Below, piece by piece: positions 7,080 to 13,806 of a stretch of DNA of 64,000 nt. Origin of the DNA: a virus; IMG/VR virus record IMGVR_UViG_3300028822_000274, positions 1 through 64,000 of that record; one strand, written 5' to 3'. The notes under the pieces are model-generated. The model was not told the origin of the DNA. It saw only the letters and a program-made list of their open reading frames with translations, and did not search any database. Both the position numbers and the translations under genes were made by a program. How positions within the stretch are numbered: the first letter of the stretch is position 1; every line of letters starts with the position of its first letter.

Positions 7080-7263
7080 GATGAAAAAGCTCACTGAAGA
7101 GCAGGCAGAAAATTGGCGTACCGTGTTGTCGATGACAGAATGCCCTCTTGTTGTTAAGCATCTCACGCACGATGAGGTTGAGCGCATTGCCTTCTTGGTC
7201 CAGGAAAAAGTGGATACCGAGATAGAGGAGCACGTCAAGGGTTACGTCGCGAACATACCGTAG
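7072..7263 (+). CDS. Hypothetical helical protein (63 aa)
   Basis: ATG 7072 has AGGGAG just upstream and overlaps the preceding stop. A longer frame from 6991 would overlap the preceding gene entirely in another frame and is rejected. It is helical and acidic, with a central Cys and two His. Function is unknown. Confidence 0.6.
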   Translation: MTEMKKLTEEQAENWRTVLSMTECPLVVKHLTHDEVERIAFLVQEKVDTEIEEHVKGYVANIP

Positions 7264-7279
7264 GGAAGCGAGGGTTCTG

Positions 7280-7660
7280 ATGGGCCTTTTAGATGATCTG
7301 ATAATCAGAGCAGAATGTAGCGGCACATGTAAGGGCCTTACCTTCAGGTACAAAAAATCTGTTTGGTACGATGACGATGGCAACTTTCACCTCAAGGAAT
7401 CATTCAGAAAGCTCAAGAGGGAATCTTGTGATGGTTTCTGCGATGAAAACACCGATAATCGTCAGTGCATAGCGAACGCATTCGAAGAAGACATCAGGAT
7501 GGTAGGCATAGATGAGATTTGGGGCAGCATGGAGTTCCCATACGACCTTGAGGATGGCTGCAAAGTGAAACTCAACATTAATCCTGGGCAACGTGACTAT
7601 TGGACGGGTTATTACGAAGACTGGAATTACGTGATCAATATTGCAGATAAACCAAAATAG
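7280..7660 (+). CDS. Hypothetical protein (126 aa)
   Basis: ATG 7280 follows GAGGG. It has five Cys, two of them in CSGTC near residue 13 and others at CDGFC (about 50-54), suggesting metal binding. The C-terminus is rich in Tyr, Trp and Asn. It ends 3 bases before the TTGACA element of the next promoter, so it closes the transcription unit that starts at 1172. No homology recognised. Confidence 0.65.
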   Translation: MGLLDDLIIRAECSGTCKGLTFRYKKSVWYDDDGNFHLKESFRKLKRESCDGFCDENTDNRQCIANAFEEDIRMVGIDEIWGSMEFPYDLEDGCKVKLNINPGQRDYWTGYYEDWNYVINIADKPK

Positions 7661-7663
7661 TTA

Positions 7664-7691
7664 TTGACAAAACTATCCCACCTGCTACTCT
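7664..7691 (+). promoter_or_regulatory. Promoter, TTGACAAAAC family
   Basis: TTGACA 7664-7669 within TTGACAAAAC, a 16-base spacer, and TGCTACTCT with TACTCT at 7686-7691. It heads the small membrane protein gene at 7731. Confidence 0.8.
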
Positions 7692-7730
7692 ATACAAAGT
7701 AGGCCACTTCACAAAAGAAAGGTTCTGATA

Positions 7731-7889
7731 ATGGAATTGATGTTCATCGTTTCTTTGTCTTTGTTTGGTTATATACTCCCTGAGTTTTTCGTGTCCATGG
7801 GAGGGTCCAAAGCAACAATACCTTGCGGGCAGAATTTAATCAGCTTCTCTTCTGCTTTGCTGTTTGCCCTGTGGTTCATTTACGGCTGA
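7731..7889 (+). CDS. Small two-helix membrane protein (52 aa)
   Basis: Begins at ATG 7731, preceded by AGAAAGG and downstream of the strong promoter at 7664. Residues 3-22 and 36-51 are hydrophobic and separated by a Gly/Lys/Cys-containing loop, so two membrane helices are likely. Having its own early promoter suggests a dedicated role such as superinfection exclusion or membrane modification, but that is inference only. Confidence 0.6.
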   Translation: MELMFIVSLSLFGYILPEFFVSMGGSKATIPCGQNLISFSSALLFALWFIYG

Positions 7890-7959
7890 GTGCATATTTT
7901 TGATTCATTTATGCATCTTCAGGCTTATTCCATTTGTTTTTCCTTCATGCAGTTGCTTA

Positions 7960-7968
7960 TGGTAGAAT
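7960..7968 (+). promoter_or_regulatory. Possible extended -10 promoter
   Basis: TGGTAGAAT at 7960-7968 is an extended -10. No convincing -35 lies 16-18 bases upstream. It would serve the genes at 8010 and 8308. Confidence 0.35.
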
Positions 7969-8009
7969 AAATAACGACCGATGTGGAGGACACAACAAAA
8001 GGAGTTGGT

Positions 8010-8291
8010 ATGGCTACCCTGGAAAACTGCTGCGGAATTGAGGACTTGATGCAGGCCGATTTTTGCTCTGAGCTGAAGAAGAAGCTATTGCATCAACACT
8101 ACACCAGATATTCCGTGTTGTTCGACGGAGCGAAGTTCTTCTACTTCTGCCACAGCTTTGCCCAGGCATTGGCGGTGGCCTGCAGTAATCTCAGGCTCAA
8201 AGGGTCGTACAGGGAAGTCTGGGAAGAAGACGATTCAGTGTGTTTCGATGTCGGTGGGGCACCGATGAAAATAAAGAAGATCAAAGCGTAA
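8010..8291 (+). CDS. Hypothetical protein (93 aa)
   Basis: ATG 8010 is chosen over GTG 7983 because GGAG lies 5 bases upstream. The protein has an aromatic central strand region (FFYFCHSFAQALAVA) and a basic C-terminus ending in KIKKIKA. It is 16 bases upstream of the large multidomain enzyme gene and probably co-transcribed with it. No function recognised. Confidence 0.6.
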   Translation: MATLENCCGIEDLMQADFCSELKKKLLHQHYTRYSVLFDGAKFFYFCHSFAQALAVACSNLRLKGSYREVWEEDDSVCFDVGGAPMKIKKIKA

Positions 8292-8307
8292 AACAAATAG
8301 AGGTAAA

Positions 8308-9930
8308 ATGTCTTCACGACGAACATTGGTTTCGGCTGGACCGATTCCTTCAAAACTGGACTCTGTCAAGTACATCACGAATAGATTCAAGGGCAGAACA
8401 ATAGTGGACATGGCGCACAAGCTTGCCAGCTGGAATAATATTGTTGATTTGGTTGTGTGGAAGCATTCTCCAGTCAAGCAATTCCTGGCATTCAAGTCCA
8501 TGGCTCGTGACGGTTCGATTATTCATGAGGTAGACGATGCCGTCGACTATTACGAAACCATGGAACGTCTTGCCCCAAAATATTCTGCGTTTGTCCTTGG
8601 AGCTGCGGTGGCAAACCTGATGCCGTCATATCCGTATGAAGGCAAGTTTCCATCTCACAGGTACCAGGAAGGCGAAGAGTTTGAGATCCAATTTGAAATA
8701 GCACCAAGAACAATAGACATGATAAAACACGTGAATCCACGTTGTTGCTTGATTGGCTATAAGCTTTACGACGGAACCCACGAAGAGCTTATAAAGGCAG
8801 CAAAAATTACTCTGGTTAACAGTCATGCGAATGCGATTATAGCCAATGATCCTAAAAATCTTATGGTTAAGCACGTCCTGCTTCCAGATGGCGCTACTAT
8901 TACTTTAAATGCAGGCAATAATGTTCAGCCAGCGCTTTTTATAGACGGTCTAATACGTCTTAAACACCATAAATCTGTCAGGGTTGGCTTGGACAGGGAA
9001 AGTATTTTACGGGAAAAGAACGAGCTTCCTATTTTGGTTTGCGAGCATTTCGAGAAATACATAAAGAAAGGCCATCATGGTGCCTGCGCTGTTCGTGGAA
9101 ATGGTTGCCATGTTATGACCTCACGCAATCACGAGGGCATAAGCATTGTTCTCGAAAACAACAAAATGAAGGACTGGGATAACCCGGAAATCTCTTTTGC
9201 AGGACACAAGCCGACAAAGAATGCTCCACTCTTATTTGACGAGCTAGCTAATGATTACGTTTTTGCCGTCCACCACAGACACGTAGAAAATTACGGTCTT
9301 GAGGTGTTCGGACATTCTTGTCCAGGAACAACAGAAGAGATGGAGAGCAAAAGCTCGGGGGATTACTACATAGAAAAGCACGGCACCATAGAGAAGAAAT
9401 ACCTCTACAACACAGACTGGAGCAAGTATTACGAATTGTATCCAGATAAATACTTCAAGACCCATCCATTGATGATGACAATATACGATGAAACCGAAGG
9501 GAAGGGTGTCTTGGACGTTGGGTGTAATACCATGTTCAGGAGTGAGTTTTGGCTCGATCCCAACATACACAGTGATAGGCCTGGACGTGTTACGTATGAA
9601 ACTCTTGGTAAATACGAATACATCATTCTCAACAACTCGATAAATTATCTCACAGAAGAGGAAATAGACCTTCTGATAGCCGCATTACAACCTGGTGGCA
9701 TGATGGTTGCCAATACGTTTGCCGATGCTCCGAAAAGGAAAATAACTGAGAACGAGATTGTGTATTCGACAGATACACATGTGTATCATATTTTGTGGGA
9801 TGGGCAGAGCAGGTACTACCAACACTCCTTTTATAACAGAGGGTTCAATTTCTGGCATTCGAAGAATTTCCTATCGAAGCTGTACAACAATAAGAGGTCT
9901 AGATTATTAACTATTGTGCGACCAAAATAA
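8308..9930 (+). CDS. CoaB-like / aldolase-like / methyltransferase fusion
   Basis: 540 aa, three apparent domains. Residues 5-195 resemble the CoaB (DFP, phosphopantothenate-cysteine ligase) domain: SAGPIPSKLDSVKYITNR near the start, AAVANLMP at 99-106, a KF.. segment, LIGYKL near 148, and ANAIIAND at 174-181. Residues about 238-345 resemble a class II aldolase: GNG-(C)HVMTSRN at 264-274, then KPTKNAPLLFDEL and a VHHRH zinc-type motif at 321-325. Residues 365-540 look like a Rossmann methyltransferase (GVLDVGC at 400-406, LQPGGMMVAN at 460-469). The joint reaction is unknown. CoaB chemistry is NTP-dependent amide bond formation, so making or attaching a small molecule is conceivable. Confidence 0.6.
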   Translation: MSSRRTLVSAGPIPSKLDSVKYITNRFKGRTIVDMAHKLASWNNIVDLVVWKHSPVKQFLAFKSMARDGSIIHEVDDAVDYYETMERLAPKYSAFVLGAAVANLMPSYPYEGKFPSHRYQEGEEFEIQFEIAPRTIDMIKHVNPRCCLIGYKLYDGTHEELIKAAKITLVNSHANAIIANDPKNLMVKHVLLPDGATITLNAGNNVQPALFIDGLIRLKHHKSVRVGLDRESILREKNELPILVCEHFEKYIKKGHHGACAVRGNGCHVMTSRNHEGISIVLENNKMKDWDNPEISFAGHKPTKNAPLLFDELANDYVFAVHHRHVENYGLEVFGHSCPGTTEEMESKSSGDYYIEKHGTIEKKYLYNTDWSKYYELYPDKYFKTHPLMMTIYDETEGKGVLDVGCNTMFRSEFWLDPNIHSDRPGRVTYETLGKYEYIILNNSINYLTEEEIDLLIAALQPGGMMVANTFADAPKRKITENEIVYSTDTHVYHILWDGQSRYYQHSFYNRGFNFWHSKNFLSKLYNNKRSRLLTIVRPK

Positions 9931-9933
9931 ACG

Positions 9934-9960
9934 TTGACAAAACTTAGTGTCTGCTATATA
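9934..9960 (+). promoter_or_regulatory. Promoter, TTGACAAAAC family
   Basis: TTGACA 9934-9939 within TTGACAAAAC and TGCTATATA (extended -10) at 9952-9960; the spacer is 15, or 17 if TATATA at 9957 is used. It lies directly after the fusion gene stop and drives the 10028 cluster. Confidence 0.75.
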
Positions 9961-10027
9961 TATTTCTCGTGCCAATAATTAACCAAAAATAACCGGCAAT
10001 TTGTTGGTAAGGCACAGGGAGGTTTAC

Positions 10028-10417
10028 ATGGGTTGTTCACATAGGAAAGATCTTTTTTGTTGGCAGTGTTCTGAGTCTGAGCCTTGCGCAATACCTCCGG
10101 CTGCGTGGTGTCAGCACTGCAAAAACATCGTTTCGAACAAGGCGAGCACGTCTCGTTCTTTGATTCAAAAAATAATCTCGAACAAAGAGAAGTACACTGA
10201 GAGAGAGGTGCTTCTGGCAGAAAACATGCTGTGGCTGATCTATGACGCGTCACAAAAAACTGAGGCGCTGATGGATTCGTACAGGAATCTCCTCGACGGC
10301 TATGTTTACGCCGTAAAGCGTTCTGAGGAGCTTCACCAGCAGCTTTTTGAACTGAGGAGGGATAAGGATGAGTCTGGTGATAGGGCAATGGATAGCAAAC
10401 AGCGGCGCGCAGGATGA
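10028..10417 (+). CDS. Cys-rich helical protein, paralog of 10561 gene
   Basis: 129 aa. ATG 10028 has GGGAGGT just upstream; the longer start at 10001 is rejected. The N-terminal ~45 residues hold CSH...CWQC...C...WCQHCK, a likely zinc site, followed by long helices. The block WCQHCKNIV...SxxSLIxKI...EMMLWL aligns with the protein at 10561-10812 (WCPRCRELV...MMSWLL). The C-terminal ~50 residues are basic and extra. It is a duplicated early family of unknown function. Confidence 0.65.
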   Translation: MGCSHRKDLFCWQCSESEPCAIPPAAWCQHCKNIVSNKASTSRSLIQKIISNKEKYTEREVLLAENMLWLIYDASQKTEALMDSYRNLLDGYVYAVKRSEELHQQLFELRRDKDESGDRAMDSKQRRAG

Positions 10418-10574
10418 TATGATGGCGGCCATCGAGTCATTCTTGTCTGAGCTTGATCAAGAAGGCGACCTCGGAGACACGGTAAACAATCTCAAGTTGT
10501 CTGAAAGGGTTCGCTTGTTCTCTTACATCTGTTCGTTGCTGGAAAGGGAGGCGGCGCTGCATGAAGCAACATAA
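10368..10574 (+). CDS. Hypothetical acidic helical protein (68 aa)
   Basis: ATG 10368 lies inside the previous gene's end with GGAGGG upstream. An alternative ATG at 10419, just after the previous stop, would remove 17 residues. The core (IESFLSELDQEGDLGD...) is acidic and helical. It overlaps the next start by 14 bases. Function unknown. Confidence 0.5.
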   Translation: MSLVIGQWIANSGAQDDMMAAIESFLSELDQEGDLGDTVNNLKLSERVRLFSYICSLLEREAALHEAT

Positions 10575-10812
10575 AAATGAATGTGTCTTAGGCAACTGCT
10601 GGGATTCGACTGACGAACATGAGGTTCTGCCTACTGATGAATGGTGCCCAAGGTGCCGTGAGCTGGTGAGTATTAGATGCGCGGTCATCGAGGGCGAAGT
10701 GGCAAAGGTCTCGAAGGATCCTTCCAGGTACTGTCAGGAGACGAGGGCGGCATCAGAAATGATGTCGTGGTTGCTGAGAAAAATAGCGTTGCTCCAAACT
10801 TACAAGGAGTAG
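10561..10812 (+). CDS. Cys-rich helical protein, paralog of 10028 gene
   Basis: 83 aa, GGGAGG upstream of ATG 10561. Cys8, 13, 29 and 32 (C...C...WCPRC) probably bind zinc, then a helix with a MMSWLL segment. It aligns over most of its length with residues 1-85 of the 10028 gene product. The two flank the small acidic gene at 10368. Function unknown. Confidence 0.65.
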   Translation: MKQHKNECVLGNCWDSTDEHEVLPTDEWCPRCRELVSIRCAVIEGEVAKVSKDPSRYCQETRAASEMMSWLLRKIALLQTYKE

Positions 10813-10817
10813 GGAAG

Positions 10818-11054
10818 ATGGAGAAGAGTTTGAGGGACAGGATTGGAAAGGTGATATTGGAGGCATTCGAACGCTCGTACTGGGAGAGCAGGCACGAGTC
10901 ATCTGATCCAAGAGAACACCTTAATTACGACCCTGATGTGTGTTGGAGGGCAGCAGACAGTGTTGTTGCAGTGATCGTCGAAGCTTTGACTGGGCAGAGA
11001 AGCGTACCGAAGAAAAACGGCGGGATCTTAGTAGACAGCCATCGTCTATTTTAA
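10818..11054 (+). CDS. Hypothetical protein (78 aa)
   Basis: ATG 10818 with AGGGA upstream, six bases after the preceding stop. The longer frame from 10677 is an overlap artefact. Helical N-terminus with a Tyr/Trp patch, then VVAVIVEALTG. No motif recognised. Confidence 0.6.
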   Translation: MEKSLRDRIGKVILEAFERSYWESRHESSDPREHLNYDPDVCWRAADSVVAVIVEALTGQRSVPKKNGGILVDSHRLF

Positions 11055-11066
11055 ACGGAGTCAAAA

Positions 11067-11549
11067 ATGAAATTGGAAGAAGTTCGACCTGAGCTGCGGT
11101 GGTTCGTCAAAAAAATGGAATCTCGAATGGCGGTAAACGACGGGGTGAAATCTGGGTGGGAGGTAGAGCCATTAAATTATTTTTTGGGCCGGATTGACGA
11201 CGCCGCTTCTGGGCTTTCCTCAAGAATAGTAAAGGGGTGCGGCGTGTTGGAGAAGGCCGCAGATATATCAAATTATGCAATGATGCTGGCTTATGTGTGG
11301 ATGAATGGCATATCACTAGGTGATAGGCGTTCAGCTGAGGACGATTTCCCAAAAATTCTTGAGGACAAAACTCAAGAGCATCATGCTAATTCTGCATTTG
11401 ACAGGCTCAACAAGCTCGAAAACGCGGTTGATGTATATCTTAAATACTGCGGCCCGTGTGAGACAGACACCGAAGAACATGGTTTCTGCTGTGACTGGGA
11501 CGACTGCCCCTATTGCAACCTATACAGAATAGTAAGAGAGGGTAGGTGA
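11067..11549 (+). CDS. MazG-like nucleotide pyrophosphohydrolase homologue
   Basis: 160 aa, CGGAG before ATG 11067. Residues 5-80 match the all-alpha NTP pyrophosphohydrolase pattern seen in phages: WFVKKME, then a GW segment, a short helix, and a helix with EKAADISNYAMMLA (Glu62, Asp66). The usual first acidic helix (ExxE type) is degraded to GRIDDAASGL, so metal binding and catalysis may be lost or altered. Residues 125-150 add a Cys cluster (CGPCE...CC...CPYC), a likely zinc site. Nucleotide pool control is the family role; activity here is doubtful. Confidence 0.55.
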   Translation: MKLEEVRPELRWFVKKMESRMAVNDGVKSGWEVEPLNYFLGRIDDAASGLSSRIVKGCGVLEKAADISNYAMMLAYVWMNGISLGDRRSAEDDFPKILEDKTQEHHANSAFDRLNKLENAVDVYLKYCGPCETDTEEHGFCCDWDDCPYCNLYRIVREGR

Positions 11550-11552
11550 AGT

Positions 11553-12326
11553 ATGCTGTGTGAAAGATGTGGTCAGTGGTCGGCATTTTATGAGCTTTAT
11601 GGGGAGAAGCTGTGCGACTTCTGTCTTATTGCCAGGAAGACAGAGTATCTGGATCAAGATTATGGTCATCACATATCTCTTCCGATAAAGAAGATTCCCT
11701 GTGTCACCGAAGCCATAAAAATCCGGTCACGCCTTAAGCAGACCAAACTTAACCGGGTCTTGATCGATATGTCGCCTGTCAAAGGGTCGGATGTTTATGC
11801 GTATGTAGTTGACCATGAAGTCACACCGGAATTTTTTGAACAGAAGGTTAAGCCGATCCTCAAGGCAGGTCATTTTTCTGACCCTACATTTATTTTGTGT
11901 CGTCCTGTTTTTGAGGAAGAGCGTGCTGTGAATGAGGTTGGGAGGGTGTTTAGTCTTAGCAGCACCAAAGAATCCGACATGACAGACACCTTAGATGTAT
12001 TCTTTTCTTTCTTGACACGTCTGAATTATGAGAAGGATCTATGCGAAATAACCGGTCGCAAATATAGTTTTTCTGAGTTTGTATCTAAACTCATAGGCGC
12101 TCAGTTTTATGACTGTATGCATAGTGGAATGAACAAAAAGCTGGTCTCGTTGCTCAAAACTCTTATCAGGCGTTTGGGTGCGGATCTTAGTACTGAGGTT
12201 TATCCTGCGGACACCAAAGGTGACAATTGGTATACTCTTGGTGATTGGCTTATGGAGGTTCACGACTTGCCGGAAGTAAACTTGAAGGCGATGCCTGAAA
12301 ACGTCGTGTCTGCACTAACAAAATAG
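11553..12326 (+). CDS. Zinc-ribbon protein of unknown function (257 aa)
   Basis: It starts 4 bases after the MazG-like stop. An N-terminal zinc ribbon (Cys3, 6, 21, 24) is followed by ~230 residues that read as a mixed alpha/beta globular domain with no catalytic motif I recognise. One of the larger early proteins, so probably more than an adaptor, but nothing specific can be claimed. Confidence 0.7.
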   Translation: MLCERCGQWSAFYELYGEKLCDFCLIARKTEYLDQDYGHHISLPIKKIPCVTEAIKIRSRLKQTKLNRVLIDMSPVKGSDVYAYVVDHEVTPEFFEQKVKPILKAGHFSDPTFILCRPVFEEERAVNEVGRVFSLSSTKESDMTDTLDVFFSFLTRLNYEKDLCEITGRKYSFSEFVSKLIGAQFYDCMHSGMNKKLVSLLKTLIRRLGADLSTEVYPADTKGDNWYTLGDWLMEVHDLPEVNLKAMPENVVSALTK

Positions 12327-12346
12327 GCGGTAAAATGAGGGAGGAT

Positions 12347-12595
12347 ATGAAATACATAATGATAAACAAGCAAGCTCCTGTTTTGTTCTCTCCAGCTTTG
12401 GAACATGCTGCTGTAGCTAATGCATGCGTACAAAGTGCTTCTGACATAATTACAGGCGCTGGTTTTGTGATGATTTTGCCTGAAGGCAGAGCAGAATGTT
12501 ATGGTTCTAGTGTAAGCCTCGGTGATTTACCTGCAGGAAAACATGACAGTAAAATAGTCACAAAAACGTTGTTCGGGGAGGAACACAATGGCTGA
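12347..12595 (+). CDS. Conserved-type small phage protein (82 aa)
   Basis: ATG 12347 is chosen because GAGGGAGG lies right before it; ATG 12335 has no good site. The protein opens MKYIMINKQAPVLFSPALEH and continues with AGFVMILP...C.GSSVSLG. This layout recurs in small phage proteins of unknown role; I recognise the type, not a function. It overlaps the next gene by 8 bases. Confidence 0.65.
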   Translation: MKYIMINKQAPVLFSPALEHAAVANACVQSASDIITGAGFVMILPEGRAECYGSSVSLGDLPAGKHDSKIVTKTLFGEEHNG

Positions 12596-12920
12596 CAAAA
12601 AAGAAAACAACAAAGGTATTACGTCCGGCGTAGATTTGGCTTCTCTCTTGGATGTCTCGCCGGAACAACTTGCGGCCCTGCAGTATGATGCGTTGAAGGG
12701 GCATGCCATTTCCAGGCTCAAGAAAGTCATCTCCTTATTGGAGGACAATCATTTGTGCCAAATTGAGGGTGAGATGAAATATTCTCCCGCTGGTGGCGCA
12801 TATGGTGGAGACAACCACTACGTTGATTTTTCCTGGTGCGAGTCTCAGCGTGAACATGGACGCGGTGTTGATTTGTTGGAGGTCGTGATCGATTTAATGC
12901 GACTTCAAAATCAAATATAG
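12588..12920 (+). CDS. Hypothetical protein (110 aa)
   Basis: ATG 12588 with GGGGAGG upstream. The N-terminus is charged and disordered-looking, then LLDVSPEQLAAL...LKKVISLLEDN forms helices. A central Gly/Tyr-rich region (AGGAYGGDNHYVDF) precedes a final helix. No family recognised. Confidence 0.6.
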   Translation: MADKKENNKGITSGVDLASLLDVSPEQLAALQYDALKGHAISRLKKVISLLEDNHLCQIEGEMKYSPAGGAYGGDNHYVDFSWCESQREHGRGVDLLEVVIDLMRLQNQI

Positions 12921-12950
12921 GGTGCACCATGGGTAAACCGGAGAACAAAG

Positions 12951-13184
12951 ATGAATAAAAAAGAAGCAAAAATAAAAGCACTTGGGCATGTTACTTTAGT
13001 TATTGATACAGCAATAGATGATATTTATGACTATTTTTGTACTATGCCAAGTAAGGATAGGGAAAAAGTAAAAGAAGCAATGGGTGAAATCAATGGAACC
13101 CTTTGGCGTCGCTTGCTGAGATTGTCGAGCAATAAAACAAAGGGCGAAAAGCCCACTGAGGAAGAGTTCGGACAACGTTGTTAA
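12951..13184 (+). CDS. Hypothetical protein (77 aa)
   Basis: ATG 12951 follows GGAGAACAAAG. Charged, helical and lysine-rich at both ends, with a Tyr/Asp central segment (IDDIYDYF). Nothing recognisable. Confidence 0.6.
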   Translation: MNKKEAKIKALGHVTLVIDTAIDDIYDYFCTMPSKDREKVKEAMGEINGTLWRRLLRLSSNKTKGEKPTEEEFGQRC

Positions 13185-13210
13185 GGCACTAACTGAGTGG
13201 GGAGCTACTC

Positions 13211-13420
13211 ATGGTCAATGATTTTGAGCCCGTTGCAAGCGAATATGGAGCGGAAGAAATAAACCTGTCCGTATTCCAGGCCCATGGTCCTGGCTCATGT
13301 CCTCTATGTGGCAGCAATACGATACTGACATCAGGGGAGTACGGAAGGTTTTACGGCTGTGTCAATTTTCCAGATTGCTGCGGATCGAGGCAGGTGAAAA
13401 TCATATACATACTAAAATAG
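13211..13420 (+). CDS. Solitary topoisomerase-type zinc ribbon
   Basis: 69 aa, GGGGAG before ATG 13211. Residues 28-60 (SCPLCGSNTIL...EYGRFYGCVNFPDC) are a C4 topoisomerase finger with Cys30, 33, 50 and 56. This is nearly the whole protein. It is the second free-standing copy in the window (compare 4214-4669). Single-stranded DNA binding is the likely activity; what it recruits is unknown. Confidence 0.75.
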   Translation: MVNDFEPVASEYGAEEINLSVFQAHGPGSCPLCGSNTILTSGEYGRFYGCVNFPDCCGSRQVKIIYILK

Positions 13421-13427
13421 GATCGTC

Positions 13428-13727
13428 ATGAAGATTAAGATTGAAAACAAACATCTTTATTCAATGGGCGAAAATGTTGTTGTTACGGCTATATCTTCTT
13501 TTGAGAATATAGATGGGAAAATGGAGGTTAAGACAAACAAATTGGCTGTCCCTAGAATCGGAAAGGTCACTGGTGTAAAAAGCGTTTGTGGTAATGAGTT
13601 CTGGACTGTTCGTTGGGGGATCATGAACAAAGAGGTCCTGGTTTCTCCAGAAAACATACGGGTTCCCCCTTACGGAAAAGCCGGTGATTTTCCTGTTTTA
13701 AACAGACAGAAAAGTTATTTTTGTTAG
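13428..13727 (+). CDS. Hypothetical beta-rich protein (99 aa)
   Basis: It follows the zinc ribbon by 7 bases. Alternating hydrophobic strands (VVVTAISSF, RIGKVTGV, EFWTVRWG, EVLVSPENI) suggest a small SH3- or KOW-like barrel. It ends 8 bases before the next promoter. Function unknown. Confidence 0.65.
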   Translation: MKIKIENKHLYSMGENVVVTAISSFENIDGKMEVKTNKLAVPRIGKVTGVKSVCGNEFWTVRWGIMNKEVLVSPENIRVPPYGKAGDFPVLNRQKSYFC

Positions 13728-13735
13728 TAGTTCTG

Positions 13736-13762
13736 TTGACAAAACCCACCGTATGGTATACG
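13736..13762 (+). promoter_or_regulatory. Promoter, TTGACAAAAC family
   Basis: TTGACA 13736-13741 within TTGACAAAAC and TGGTATACG (extended -10; TATACG 13757-13762), 15-base spacer. It drives the lipoprotein gene at 13807. Confidence 0.75.
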
Positions 13763-13806
13763 TTACTGCTTGGTAGTTGCTGACACCCAAAAAGAAAGGG
13801 TCTTCG

